A DNA stretch of 64,000 nucleotides from Microbacterium halimionae (GTDB lineage: Bacteria > Actinomycetota > Actinomycetes > Actinomycetales > Microbacteriaceae), in assembly GCF_011761265.1 (NCBI RefSeq), contig NZ_JAAOZB010000001.1:124001-188000 (forward strand), given 5' to 3'. The notes below the pieces were generated by a model, which saw only the letters and a list, made by a program, of their open reading frames with translations, ran no database searches and was not told the origin of the DNA. The position numbers and the translations under genes are program-made. This document shows, one piece after another, positions 8,433-17,234 of the stretch; position 1 is the first letter of the stretch; each line of letters begins with the position of its first letter.

Positions 8433-8873
8433 ATGAACGCGGTCGACAACATGGTGTGCTTTTCGCTGTACTCCGCCAGCCGCGCCACAACGCAGGCATA
8501 CCGCAGGCTCCTCAAGCCATGGGACCTCACATATCCGCAGTACCTCGTGCTGGTGAGCCTCTGGTCGGAAGGCCCGCTTTCGGTGGGCGCCCTCGGCGAA
8601 ACACTCGACCTCGACTCGGGAACCCTCTCGCCGCTCCTGCGCCGACTTGATTCCGTCGGACTCGTCATGCGAACCCGCGAAGCACCCGACGAAAGAGTTG
8701 TCACGGTCTCGCTCACTGAGCGCGGTCTCGCACTGCGTGACGAGATGAGCAGCCTCCCCTTACAGGTGGCCTCGTGCATGAACCTCACTCCGGCAGCTGC
8801 GACAGCGCTTTTGGGCACGCTGCAGAGCTACACCAACGGTATCCGCCAGCCCCACACACTTCCCATTTCCTGA
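8433..8873 (+). CDS. ohrR: OhrR, MarR-family organic hydroperoxide sensor
   Basis: The 146-residue MarR-type repressor carries the reactive cysteine of OhrR proteins at residue 9 (VCFSLYSASR), followed by YRRLLKPWDLTYPQYLVLV, the winged helix with LDSGTLSPLLRRLD, and EAPDERVVTVSLTERG in the wing. Oxidation of this cysteine by organic peroxides releases the protein from DNA and turns on ohr, which follows 26 bases downstream on the same strand. The start codon sits 6 bases after a possible -10 box, so translation may be leaderless. Confidence 0.92.
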   Translation: MNAVDNMVCFSLYSASRATTQAYRRLLKPWDLTYPQYLVLVSLWSEGPLSVGALGETLDLDSGTLSPLLRRLDSVGLVMRTREAPDERVVTVSLTERGLALRDEMSSLPLQVASCMNLTPAAATALLGTLQSYTNGIRQPHTLPIS

Positions 8874-8899
8874 CGTATCTCCAACCGAAAGGCAGAATC

Positions 8900-9322
8900 A
8901 TGGACGTTCTTTACACCGCAGAAGCACTCGCAACCGGCGGAGGCCGCAACGGCCACGTCACGACCGTCGACGGCATCATCAACTCCGACGTGCGCGTCCC
9001 CAAGGAGATGGGCGGCGAAGGCGGCGCACCGAACCCCGAGCTCTACTTCGCCGCGGGATACGCCGCGTGCTTCCACAGCGCCCTCCAGTCGGTAGCCCGC
9101 GCACAGAAGGTCACACTGAGCGACACGAGCGTCGGCTCGCGCGTACAGATCGGACCCAACGGCGAAGGTGGATTCCAGCTCGCTGTACAGCTCGAGGTCG
9201 TCATTCCCGACATGGAGCACGACAAGGCTCAGGCGCTCGCCGATGCTGCCCACCAGGTGTGCCCCTACTCCAACGCGACCCGCGGCAACATCGAAGTGAC
9301 AGTAACCGTCGTTGAGGACTAA
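8900..9322 (+). CDS. ohr: Organic hydroperoxide resistance protein (OsmC/Ohr family)
   Basis: The 140-residue protein has the Ohr layout: N-terminal LYTAEALATGGGRNGHV, the first redox cysteine in YAACFHSALQ (about residue 60), and the second in HQVCPYSNATRGN (about 125). It is a thiol peroxidase reducing organic and fatty-acid hydroperoxides with lipoyl-type thiols. The start ATG 8900 is preceded by GAAAGG; the longer frame from 8774 lies inside ohrR and is not used. It follows ohrR directly and ends at a strong terminator. Confidence 0.93.
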   Translation: MDVLYTAEALATGGGRNGHVTTVDGIINSDVRVPKEMGGEGGAPNPELYFAAGYAACFHSALQSVARAQKVTLSDTSVGSRVQIGPNGEGGFQLAVQLEVVIPDMEHDKAQALADAAHQVCPYSNATRGNIEVTVTVVED

Positions 9323-9354
9323 TCCTCTGTAGGCAACTGCATCCACCCCGGATG

Positions 9355-9403
9355 CTGGGGGTCATGGCCGTGATGATGTCACAGCCGTGGCCCCCAGTTT
9401 TTT
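9355..9403 (+). terminator. Rho-independent terminator after ohr
   Basis: Arms at 9355-9373 and 9379-9397 pair over 19 positions with only a few wobble or mismatched pairs, loop of 5, followed by six T. It ends the ohrR-ohr unit and lies just before the convergent metB-like gene. Confidence 0.88.
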
Positions 9404-9407
9404 GAGG

Positions 9408-10574
9408 TCAGACTGCCGCGAGCGCCTGGTCGAGATCGGCAATCAGGTCGTCGATGTTCTCGATGCCGACAGACAACCGCACAACCTCTTCGGGGACCGC
9501 AAGCTCCGTTCCTCGCACCGACGCATGGGTCATCGCATCGGGGTAGTTGAGCAGCGACTCGACCCCGCCAAGCGACTCGGCGAGGGTGAACAGCCGCGTC
9601 GACTCAGCGAACTTTCGAGCCGCCACACCATCTGCGAGCGCGAGCGAGACGATTCCGCCGAATCCTGACATCTGGCGCGCGGCGAGTTCGTGCCCCGGGT
9701 GGGATTCGAGCCCCGGGTAGTAAACCCGAGCGACACGCTCGTCTGATTCGAGGAACGACGCGATCGCTCCCCCATTTTCGCTATGGCGCTGCATCCGAAC
9801 CGCCAGCGTTTTGACGCCACGCGTTGTGAGCCACGCATCCATGGGACCAGACACCGCTCCCGCAGCGAACTGCAAGAACTTCGCCTGCTCGGCAAGAGCA
9901 TCATCGTTGATGACGAGCGCTCCACCGACGACATCGGAGTGACCACCGAGGTACTTGGTCGTTGAGTGCACCACGACGTCAGCTCCGAGTGAGAGCGGCT
10001 GCTGCAGGGCGGGTGAGGCGAAGGTGTTATCCACGACGACGACAGCTCCGGCCGCGTGGCCGAGATCAGCGAGCCCGGCAATGTCGGTGATACGCAGCAA
10101 CGGGTTGCTTGGCGTCTCGACCCACAACACCTTTGCCGGGCGCTCTTCGAGAGCCGCGCGGACAGCCTCGAGGTCGCTCATGTCCACGATGCGAAGCCCA
10201 ATTCCCCATGGCGCCAGCACTCGAGCAAGCAAACGGTAGGTGCCGCCGTACACGTCGTTACTGAGCAGCACTTCATCTCCGGGCTGCAAAAGAGCGCGTA
10301 GTAGTGCATCTTCGGCGGCGAGGCCGGACGCAAATGATAGTGCGTGCGCACCTCCCTCGATCGCGGCAAGTTGCGTCTCGAGCGCTGAGCGCGTGGGATT
10401 GCCGCTGCGTCCGTACTCGTACCCGCCGCGAAGACCACCAATGCCGTCTTGTGCGTAGGTTGTCGAGAAGTGCACGGGCGGAATCACGGCACCGGTCGTA
10501 GGGTCAAATGCTTGGCCCGCGTGTACCGCGAGGCTTTCAAAACGTCGAGCTGCGGATGCCGTTTCTTCGCTCAT
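9408..10574 (-). CDS. metB: Cystathionine gamma-synthase/gamma-lyase family PLP enzyme
   Basis: The 388-residue enzyme is of the Cys/Met metabolism PLP family. Seen: GYEYGRSGNPTRSALE (tetramer/phosphate contacts), SFASGLAAEDALL, NDVYGGTYRLL, DNTFASP and HSTTKYLGGHSD, in which the lysine binds PLP. The family includes both gamma-synthase (cysteine + acyl-homoserine) and gamma-lyase (cystathionine to cysteine); motifs do not separate them. Its ATG overlaps the stop codon of the cystathionine beta-synthase gene (ATGA), which favours the reverse transsulfuration role, gamma-lyase. The gene symbol is the one usual for this family and is provisional. Confidence 0.85.
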   Translation of the reverse strand: MSEETASAARRFESLAVHAGQAFDPTTGAVIPPVHFSTTYAQDGIGGLRGGYEYGRSGNPTRSALETQLAAIEGGAHALSFASGLAAEDALLRALLQPGDEVLLSNDVYGGTYRLLARVLAPWGIGLRIVDMSDLEAVRAALEERPAKVLWVETPSNPLLRITDIAGLADLGHAAGAVVVVDNTFASPALQQPLSLGADVVVHSTTKYLGGHSDVVGGALVINDDALAEQAKFLQFAAGAVSGPMDAWLTTRGVKTLAVRMQRHSENGGAIASFLESDERVARVYYPGLESHPGHELAARQMSGFGGIVSLALADGVAARKFAESTRLFTLAESLGGVESLLNYPDAMTHASVRGTELAVPEEVVRLSVGIENIDDLIADLDQALAAV

Positions 10575-11563
10575 GAGTGAGTCCCTGCCGTTGATGTTGG
10601 TTGAGTATCGCTGTCATATCCGCGTGCATTCATCCACGCGTCGTCAAAAATCTTGCTGAGATAGCCGCGGCCGTGATCGGGCAGCAGCACAACGACCACG
10701 GCATCGGCGGGGAGAGCACGAGCCTCGCGGAGTGCAGCGACGACTGCCATTCCGCTCGATCCGCCGACAAGGAGTCCCTCTTCCCGCGCGAGCCGACGTG
10801 TCATGGCGAAGGATTCGCTGTCGTCGACGCGGTGAAACTGATCGACGACGTGGCGGTTGTAGGCCTCCGGCCAGAAGTCTTCGCCAACGCCTTCGACGTC
10901 GTAGGTGTGAATGGGCCCGCCCGAGTAGATCGATCCCACAGGATCTGCTCCGATGATGCGCACCGCACCATCGGAGATTTTCTTCAGATAACCGCCCGCA
11001 CCGCTGATCGTTCCGCCGGTGCCGACTCCGGCAACAAAATGGGTGAGCTTGCCGTCGGTGTCGCGCCAGATCTCGGGGCCGGTCGACTCGAAGTGGCTGC
11101 GTGGCCCCTGCATATTGCTGTACTGGTTGGGCTTGAACGCCCCGGGAATCGATGCCGCGAGGCTGTCGGAGACGCTGTAGTACGAACGTGGGTCATCTGG
11201 TTGCACCGAAGTGGGCGTGACAATGACCTCAGCGCCGTATGCGCGAAGCACTGCGCGCTTGTCTTCCGCCACCTTGTCGGGCACAACAAAAATGCATCGG
11301 TACCCCCGCTGTTGCGCAACGAGAGCGAGGCCAACCCCGGTGTTGCCGCTCGTCGGTTCCACGATGGTTCCGCCCGGCCGGAGCAGGCCATCTTCTTCGG
11401 CTGCGTCGAGAATATTGGCGGCGATGCGGTCTTTCGAAGAGCCACCGGGGTTGAAGTACTCGACCTTGGCAAGCACCGTTGCGCTGATGCCAGCGGTCAC
11501 GCGGTTCAACCGCACGAGCGGGGTGTTTCCAACGAGGTCAGTGATGTTTTGCGCGTATCGCAC
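10571..11563 (-). CDS. Cystathionine beta-synthase (catalytic domain only)
   Basis: The 330-residue fold-type II PLP enzyme shows NPGGSSKDRIA with the PLP lysine (about 46), EPTSGNTGVGLA, GTGGTISG, and the stretches GVGEDFWPEAYN and YLSKIFDDAWMNARGYD typical of cystathionine beta-synthase rather than cysteine synthase. It would condense serine (or acetylserine) with homocysteine. Mycobacterial Cbs is about 460 residues and ends with two CBS regulatory domains; here the protein stops after the catalytic domain plus a short polar tail. Start GTG at 11563, with AGGA 8 bases upstream. The downstream PLP gene overlaps by four bases. Confidence 0.85.
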   Translation of the reverse strand: MRYAQNITDLVGNTPLVRLNRVTAGISATVLAKVEYFNPGGSSKDRIAANILDAAEEDGLLRPGGTIVEPTSGNTGVGLALVAQQRGYRCIFVVPDKVAEDKRAVLRAYGAEVIVTPTSVQPDDPRSYYSVSDSLAASIPGAFKPNQYSNMQGPRSHFESTGPEIWRDTDGKLTHFVAGVGTGGTISGAGGYLKKISDGAVRIIGADPVGSIYSGGPIHTYDVEGVGEDFWPEAYNRHVVDQFHRVDDSESFAMTRRLAREEGLLVGGSSGMAVVAALREARALPADAVVVVLLPDHGRGYLSKIFDDAWMNARGYDSDTQPTSTAGTHS

Positions 11564-11755
11564 GGAATGTCCTGAGGGGTGTGGCGCGAAAGAATGCGCG
11601 CATGGCTGATGTGGGTTGGGGGAGGGCGAAGCCTCTCAGCGACAACAACGACAGTTCAGCACGGGTGTGAGCGTAGCGGGTTAGCTTGCATTCAGCCAGT
11701 CCACTGGCGTGACACATCGGCGCTTGGCACGCCGGTGGCGACTAAAGTTATGTGT

Positions 11756-12334
11756 ATGGGTCAGTTCACGCACGCAGCAGCTTCCGACGACGAGGGCCTC
11801 TCCGCATCCGCATCTCTCACCGGTTCGCTCAGCGCCGATGAATTCAAGGCAGTGTTTCGCGGACACCCGGGAGGTGTAGCCGTCATCACAGCCGACGCAG
11901 GCAATGGACCTGTCGCGCTGACGGCAACATCAGTTTCATCGGTCAGCGCCGAACCGCCGCTTTTGATCTTCTCAATTTCGTCACAGTCGTCAGCCGCACC
12001 CACGATTTCGGCTGCCGGAACCATCGTGGTGCACCTTCTCGACTCAGCCGATGTCGATGTCGCGCGTCTTGCTGCGACCAGTGGCGTCGATCGCTTCGCC
12101 GACACTACAGCGTGGTCACGCCTCACCTCAGGTGAGCCGGTGTACCACGGTGTGCGCGCTTGGGTTCGCTGCAGTGTCATCGATCGGATGGACGCCGGCG
12201 GCTCCACAGTCATTGCAGCTCACGCGCTCCAGGCGAGCATCGATCGCGATGTCGAGCCCGGCGCTCACGGTGATGCACTGGTTTACCACAATCGCACGTG
12301 GCATCGACTGGGCGACCACTCGCGCCTCACCTGA
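11756..12334 (+). CDS. Flavin reductase-like FMN-binding protein
   Basis: The 192-residue protein matches the flavin reductase (split-barrel FMN) domain: HPGGVAVITADAGNGPVALTATSVSSVSAEPPLLIFSIS in the first half, then an SADVDVARLAATSGVDRF stretch and a C-terminal DALVYHNRTWHRLG. These proteins reduce FMN/FAD with NAD(P)H for a partner monooxygenase, or bind flavin. No partner is adjacent. ATG 11756 is chosen because TAAAGT ends 7 bases before it, which suggests a leaderless mRNA; an in-frame ATG six bases earlier (11750) is the alternative. Confidence 0.8.
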   Translation: MGQFTHAAASDDEGLSASASLTGSLSADEFKAVFRGHPGGVAVITADAGNGPVALTATSVSSVSAEPPLLIFSISSQSSAAPTISAAGTIVVHLLDSADVDVARLAATSGVDRFADTTAWSRLTSGEPVYHGVRAWVRCSVIDRMDAGGSTVIAAHALQASIDRDVEPGAHGDALVYHNRTWHRLGDHSRLT

Positions 12335-12340
12335 GTCGCG

Positions 12341-12691
12341 TTAAGCAAGCGCCGCTGAAAGGGTGCTCGCGCGATCTTCCGGCGGCTCGGGGATGACCTG
12401 CTCCAGGCTCACGGAGAGACCTCCGGAAGAGTTCGCAGACACCGCCAGCTCTTGCAAAAATGCCGAACTCAGCTTTTCAGCCTCAGCACCTTCGAAAACG
12501 AATCGCAGCGGGATCGAAGGCTGAATCCAAAGTGTGCTTCTGCCACCCGGCGAGGAATCCGAGTGCCGCCAAGAAAGAGTGAAGCTCTCTCCGCGACGAA
12601 GTTTTGTCGCGGCGACAACCTTGAGGTGCGCAAGAAGTCGGTCGGGAAAGTGAATGGGAGCCTCAGTGCTGCCGTAGTACAACGAACCCAT
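12341..12691 (-). CDS. Small DUF7882-like protein, copy 1
   Basis: A 116-residue protein. Seen: GSLYYGSTEAPIHFPDRLLAHLKVV, TKLRRGESFTLSW, STLWIQPSIPLRFVF and a C-terminal block ending LEQVIPEPPED. The same order of blocks recurs in the protein at 13039. I recognise this as a family common in Microbacteriaceae (DUF7882), often mislabelled as ATP-dependent DNA ligase; nothing here looks like a ligase, and function is unknown. Start ATG 12691 with GGAG 5 bases upstream. It converges with the flavin reductase gene six bases away. Confidence 0.75.
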   Translation of the reverse strand: MGSLYYGSTEAPIHFPDRLLAHLKVVAATKLRRGESFTLSWRHSDSSPGGRSTLWIQPSIPLRFVFEGAEAEKLSSAFLQELAVSANSSGGLSVSLEQVIPEPPEDRASTLSAALA

Positions 12692-12713
12692 CAAGGCTCC
12701 GATCTGTAGTTCA

Positions 12714-12737
12714 AACTAGCTTCTAGCTTAGCTAGTT
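12714..12737. promoter_or_regulatory. Inverted repeat upstream of DUF7882 copy 1
   Basis: AACTAGC and GCTAGTT are exact complementary 7-base arms with a 10-base A/T-rich spacer, 22 bases upstream of the start at 12691. It resembles a MarR-type operator in size and base composition and could serve one of the two MarR genes nearby. Confidence 0.4.
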
Positions 12738-12829
12738 ATTAACCAGATCGAGTCTCGATACCTGGAACACGAAAAAGTGGGGTTTTCAACCCCTAGGACT
12801 GATGTCGCAATGGTCGTTAGCGTTATCGA

Positions 12830-12994
12830 ATGCTGTACCTACTCGAGGGTGGACCCAGAGCAAAACAGCTCGTCGATGATTTACCGGTCAATTATCACGT
12901 CAACGCCCCGAACGAGACGCCAGAATGCGTCGAAGTTCTCGAAGGACTTGTCGCAGATGTTGCGCACTGGCGACCGGCATCCGATCGGCCATAG
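12830..12994 (+). CDS. Candidate small protein (54 residues), unknown
   Basis: An ATG-to-TAG frame of 55 codons lies in the otherwise empty 344-base gap 12695-13038. It encodes MLYLLEGGPRAKQLVDDL followed by VNYHVNAPNETPECVEVLEGLVADVAHWRPASDRP in two stretches. The composition is protein-like: acidic, with a regular hydrophobic pattern and no runs of Arg or Ser as in shadow frames. Against it: no clear Shine-Dalgarno and only about half of third positions are G or C, lower than the neighbours. The stop lies 44 bases before the DUF7882 gene on the same strand. I do not recognise a family. The rest of the gap holds only the inverted repeat at 12714 and promoter-like A/T-rich DNA. Confidence 0.4.
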   Translation: MLYLLEGGPRAKQLVDDLPVNYHVNAPNETPECVEVLEGLVADVAHWRPASDRP

Positions 12995-13038
12995 CGTCAC
13001 GAACTTAGTTAACCCTCGCTCGCGTGTAGTCTCATTTC

Positions 13039-13356
13039 GTGGGAAAACTGATTTATACGTCGTCTGGACAGTCATTCGACATCGACGACCGCACACTCGC
13101 CCACTTGCGTGTGGTGTTCATGAACAAGCTGCGCCGTACGGAGCCTTTCATGCTCCACATCGCCAGCGGGGATGGCAGCGGATCAAGAAGTCTCTGGATT
13201 CACCCCGGCATCGCAATCGTCTTCCATTTCTACGGAAGTCGCCTTCCCGCCATGAATCGCCACTGGATTGACGCGCTCATGCACGAGGCGAGCGGAACGC
13301 AAGGGCTCACACTGCTCCCTGAGCCTGACGCCATTGCACAGGGTTCAGCTCGTTAA
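13039..13356 (+). CDS. Small DUF7882-like protein, copy 2
   Basis: A 105-residue protein beginning MGKLIYTSSGQSFDIDDRTLAHLRVVF, then NKLRRTEPFMLHIA, SRSLWIHPGIAIVFHFYG, LNRHWIDALMHEAS-like block and LLPEPDAIAQG. Block by block it parallels the protein at 12341 (LAHLKVV/LAHLRVV, LRRGESF/LRRTEPF, LWIQPSIPL/LWIHPGIAI). GTG start at 13039; TAGTCT ends 6 bases before it and there is no Shine-Dalgarno, so probably leaderless. It converges with the MarR gene and their stop codons overlap (TTAA shared). Function unknown; the MarR neighbour suggests a regulated, perhaps stress-linked, role. Confidence 0.8.
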   Translation: MGKLIYTSSGQSFDIDDRTLAHLRVVFMNKLRRTEPFMLHIASGDGSGSRSLWIHPGIAIVFHFYGSRLPAMNRHWIDALMHEASGTQGLTLLPEPDAIAQGSAR

Positions 13357-13829
13357 GTGCACTCCTGATCGACAGCATCGGCAACCTGAGCGAGAAACTG
13401 CGAAACCTTCTTCGCCTCGGAATCCGAAAGCTGTCGCACCATTTTGCGAATCTGCGCCGTAAGCGGGTCAATGTCGTCAGGGTCGGCGCCGCGATCAAAC
13501 GGTACGACGAGTTTGCTGCGTCGATCCGCGGGATTTGGCGCAAAGGCGATCATGCTTCCCGAGTGAAGGCGGTCGAGCATTCCGGTAACGGACGCCGTTG
13601 ACACCCCGAGATACTCGGCGATCAATGTGGGAGTGACATCTTCGCCTGCATCGGTGCGCTCAAGCACGAATCGCATGGCGGCTCGCGCGTTCTCACTCGG
13701 CCCGCAATCGGTCTGGCGCCGACGTGCCAGCCTCGACTCAGACAGTCGTAGGCGCTCTACTGAGCGCGCAGCGGCATCTAGCGCGGTCGTGTCGTCTGTG
13801 GTTGTCACATCGCCTCGATTCGGGTTCAT
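13353..13829 (-). CDS. MarR-family transcriptional regulator
   Basis: The 158-residue protein has an N-terminal arginine-rich helix, then the winged helix VTPTLIAEYLGVSTASVTGMLDRL (split here: TPTLIAEYLGVST, ASVTGMLDRLHSG, about 76-100) and the wing FAPNPADRRSKLVVPF. The C-terminal helix ends in LAQVADAVDQECT. On the minus strand a perfect TATAAT box lies 18 bases upstream of ATG 13829, and an inverted repeat at 13852-13870 sits just behind that box, so it probably represses itself. It converges with the DUF7882 gene with overlapping stops. Ligand unknown. Confidence 0.85.
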   Translation of the reverse strand: MNPNRGDVTTTDDTTALDAAARSVERLRLSESRLARRRQTDCGPSENARAAMRFVLERTDAGEDVTPTLIAEYLGVSTASVTGMLDRLHSGSMIAFAPNPADRRSKLVVPFDRGADPDDIDPLTAQIRKMVRQLSDSEAKKVSQFLAQVADAVDQECT

Positions 13830-13847
13830 CTGAGCTCAGTCAATCCC

Positions 13848-13853
13848 ATTATA
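13848..13853 (-). promoter_or_regulatory. -10 box of the MarR gene at 13829
   Basis: On the minus strand this reads TATAAT, a perfect sigma-70 -10 hexamer, 18 bases upstream of the start codon. No good -35 hexamer is seen at the right distance. Confidence 0.6.
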
Positions 13854-13870
13854 GTTAGGCAGCCTGACTA
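13852..13870. promoter_or_regulatory. MarR operator overlapping its own promoter
   Basis: TAGTTAGGC-AG-CCTGACTA is a 19-base inverted repeat with one mismatched pair, directly upstream of and touching the TATAAT box of the MarR gene. The half-site TAGTTAGG also occurs in the repeat at 61120 before another MarR gene. Confidence 0.6.
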
Positions 13871-13892
13871 CTTGCCCCATTTCGTGCAGGAT

Positions 13893-14384
13893 CTAACTGA
13901 GTATTCGAAGCACTCGCGCCAGCGTCGCCTGGTCAGCCCGACTCACCTCGGCGAGCGCCTCCGCCTCCCGGCGCGCGAGCTCGCGCATCGCACCGTCGAC
14001 GCGCTCGGCGCCTTCGGGGGTAATGGTGACAAGCACTCCCCTGCCATCGCGCGGGCTTGGTCGCCGCACGATGAGGTTTCGACCAGAAAGCTTGTCGAGT
14101 CGCGTTGTCATCGCAGCACTTCCAATCATCGTGGCTTCGATCAGCTGCGAAGGGCTGAGCTCTCCTTGCTCGTCGCGGCGAAGCGCCGCCAGAACGTCGA
14201 ATTCCCACGAACGGAGACCTGCCGAAGCGAATGCTCGTGCCCGCAGCGCCGCAAGTCGGTGAGATGCACGACGAAGACGCGACATCACGTCCAAAGGCGT
14301 GAGATCAACGTCAGGGAGCAGACGCGACCACACGTCGATGAGTAGATCAACGTCATCATCACGATGCCCTGGGCTCTCCGTCAT
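13893..14384 (-). CDS. MarR-family transcriptional regulator
   Basis: A 163-residue protein: long N-terminal helix with LRRASHRLAALRARAFASAG, then LRSWEFDVLAALRRDEQGELSPSQL in two parts, the recognition region MIGSAAMTTRLDKLSGRNLI and the wing RRPSPRDGRGVLVTITPEG. It belongs to the group of MarR proteins with a long leader before the DNA-binding part. The frame opens at 14474, but that extension covers the TetR operator, so ATG 14384 (MTESPGHRDDD) is taken, with AAGGGG about 13 bases upstream. It diverges from the TetR gene at 14486. Target not known. Confidence 0.82.
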   Translation of the reverse strand: MTESPGHRDDDVDLLIDVWSRLLPDVDLTPLDVMSRLRRASHRLAALRARAFASAGLRSWEFDVLAALRRDEQGELSPSQLIEATMIGSAAMTTRLDKLSGRNLIVRRPSPRDGRGVLVTITPEGAERVDGAMRELARREAEALAEVSRADQATLARVLRILS

Positions 14385-14449
14385 AGATGCGACGGTACCC
14401 CTTAACCGACGACCCAGCTCGACTGTCGCGCGCGTGACAATCGCGTGAA

Positions 14450-14478
14450 TTGCACTCTGAAGGTCAGAGTGCAATACT
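14450..14478 (+). promoter_or_regulatory. TetR operator laid over the tetR promoter
   Basis: TTGCACTCTGA, a 3-base spacer, and the exact complement TCAGAGTGCAA form a 25-base perfect palindrome at 14450-14474. TTGCAC also serves as a -35 box, with a 17-base spacer to AATACT (14473-14478), 7 bases before the ATG. Two more half-sites, TGCACT (14478-14483) and AGTGCA (14495-14500), flank the start codon. A repressor bound here would cover the whole core promoter. Confidence 0.75.
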
Positions 14479-14485
14479 GCACTTT

Positions 14486-15082
14486 ATGATCGATAGTGCA
14501 CCTTCACTTCGGGAGCAGCATATCTCCGCCACCGCACAGCGCCTTCGCGCCACCGCGCGGAAACACACAGCCACGGTTGGTCTCGCCGGGTTCACAATCG
14601 AAGAGCTGTGCGAGGAGGTCGGCGTTTCGCGCCGTACGTTCTTCAACTACTTCGCGTCGAAAGAAAACGCCGTCCTCGGGATCTCGTTGCGGAGCGACGT
14701 CAGCGACCTCGATGATGCCTACGTCGCGGGTGGTCCCACGGGGAATTTGATCCAAGATCTGGCCGAGTTGCAAGCAGTCCGCTGGGAACGCATGGATATG
14801 CACTCGAGTGAACTCGACAGCGTCGCTGCCGCTCTTGATCGCGAACCTGCGCTTCTGTCTTCTTTGCTCGATCTTGTGGCAAAGAGCGATCGGGACGACA
14901 TCGCGCGCACTGAAGAGCGTGAGAAATTCTTCCCCGGGGACGAGCGGGCCGTCACAGCGGTGCGGCTCGTCGGTTCGCTCATGCGACCCACCGTCGCCGA
15001 GTATCTCTCGGGCGCCGACTACGACTTTCGCACTCTCCTGTTTGCACGCCTTGAGATCGCGCGCGAACTCCTCGCTGGCTAA
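14486..15082 (+). CDS. TetR-family transcriptional regulator
   Basis: The 198-residue protein has the TetR N-terminal helix-turn-helix: LAGFTIEELCEEVGVSRRTFFNYFASKENAVLG (two stretches, about residues 33-65). The C-terminal ligand domain is not close to a known one, and contains DMHSSELDSVAAALDREPALLS. It lies 21 bases before a 14-helix exporter gene and most likely represses itself and the exporter until the exported drug binds. ATG 14486 is chosen because it follows the -10 box by 7 bases; the frame extends a little upstream but through the operator. Confidence 0.88.
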   Translation: MIDSAPSLREQHISATAQRLRATARKHTATVGLAGFTIEELCEEVGVSRRTFFNYFASKENAVLGISLRSDVSDLDDAYVAGGPTGNLIQDLAELQAVRWERMDMHSSELDSVAAALDREPALLSSLLDLVAKSDRDDIARTEEREKFFPGDERAVTAVRLVGSLMRPTVAEYLSGADYDFRTLLFARLEIARELLAG

Positions 15083-16759
<1,677 letters not shown>

Positions 16760-16851
16760 GTCAACTCCCTGGCGCGCGACGCGAAATGAGCGCATAGTTC
16801 TTCGAAAGGGTTTGGGGAAACCCGCGTGATGAATCGAGGGAGATGAGCACG

Positions 16852-17184
16852 ATGGCAGGCGGCGGAACGATATACGACACCGTACAGAGTGAAAACGCGG
16901 CAAGGTCTCGAAATGGCGGTGCCGACCGGTTCGCCCTTCGACGAGTCGACGATGGGCACTGGTCGATCGTTGACCGTAAATCACAAGTAGCAAATGACGT
17001 TCTTGCATATATCAGCGAGGTTGCCGACGAAGATTCCGTCACCGTCTCGTGGTGTTCGAGGGTACCGCTTCGCACTCGCTACGCCACGCTCGACGATGTT
17101 CTCACCGATCTCGTGGAGTGGTCCGAGCGATCCCCAGGTCACTCCAAGCCCAACCGCATCCCGAGCTACCCACCTCGGCGTTGA
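16852..17184 (+). CDS. Small hypothetical protein
   Basis: A frame of 110 codons with AGGGAG 9 to 10 bases before ATG 16852 (another ATG at 16843 sits too close to that site). The first 30 residues are polar; then FALRRVDDGHWSIVDRKSQVANDVLAYISEVADEDSVTVSW (two stretches) has a mixed alpha/beta pattern, ending with a basic PRR tail. No domain recognised. It lies 92 bases after the exporter gene on the same strand and 50 bases before a transglutaminase-like gene. Codon use looks ordinary for the window. It may be a lineage-restricted protein. Confidence 0.55.
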   Translation: MAGGGTIYDTVQSENAARSRNGGADRFALRRVDDGHWSIVDRKSQVANDVLAYISEVADEDSVTVSWCSRVPLRTRYATLDDVLTDLVEWSERSPGHSKPNRIPSYPPRR

Positions 17185-17234
17185 CATCGCCGCCCGATCC
17201 CCGCTACTGCCGAACCCTCTGACATGATGAGCGC

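Noticed and set aside
11564-11755. Possible SAM riboswitch or cysteine leader peptide before the cystathionine beta-synthase gene
   Set aside because: I looked for a SAM-type core and for a short Cys-rich frame ending before the gene on the minus strand and found neither.
12777-13271. Open frame of 164 codons on the + strand covering the gap before DUF7882 copy 2
   Set aside because: It overlaps the convincing DUF7882 frame in another frame, and is rich in Arg, Ser and Pro with no pattern. The small frame at 12830 is a better candidate there.
12341-13356. Reading the two small paralogues as ATP-dependent DNA ligases
   Set aside because: That label is seen on this family in databases, but proteins of 105-116 residues have no room for a ligase domain and lack the KxDG motif.
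14385-14474. A 30-residue N-terminal extension of the MarR protein at 13893
   Set aside because: It would be encoded by the TetR operator and has no ribosome site; the protein from 14384 has the normal length for the family.
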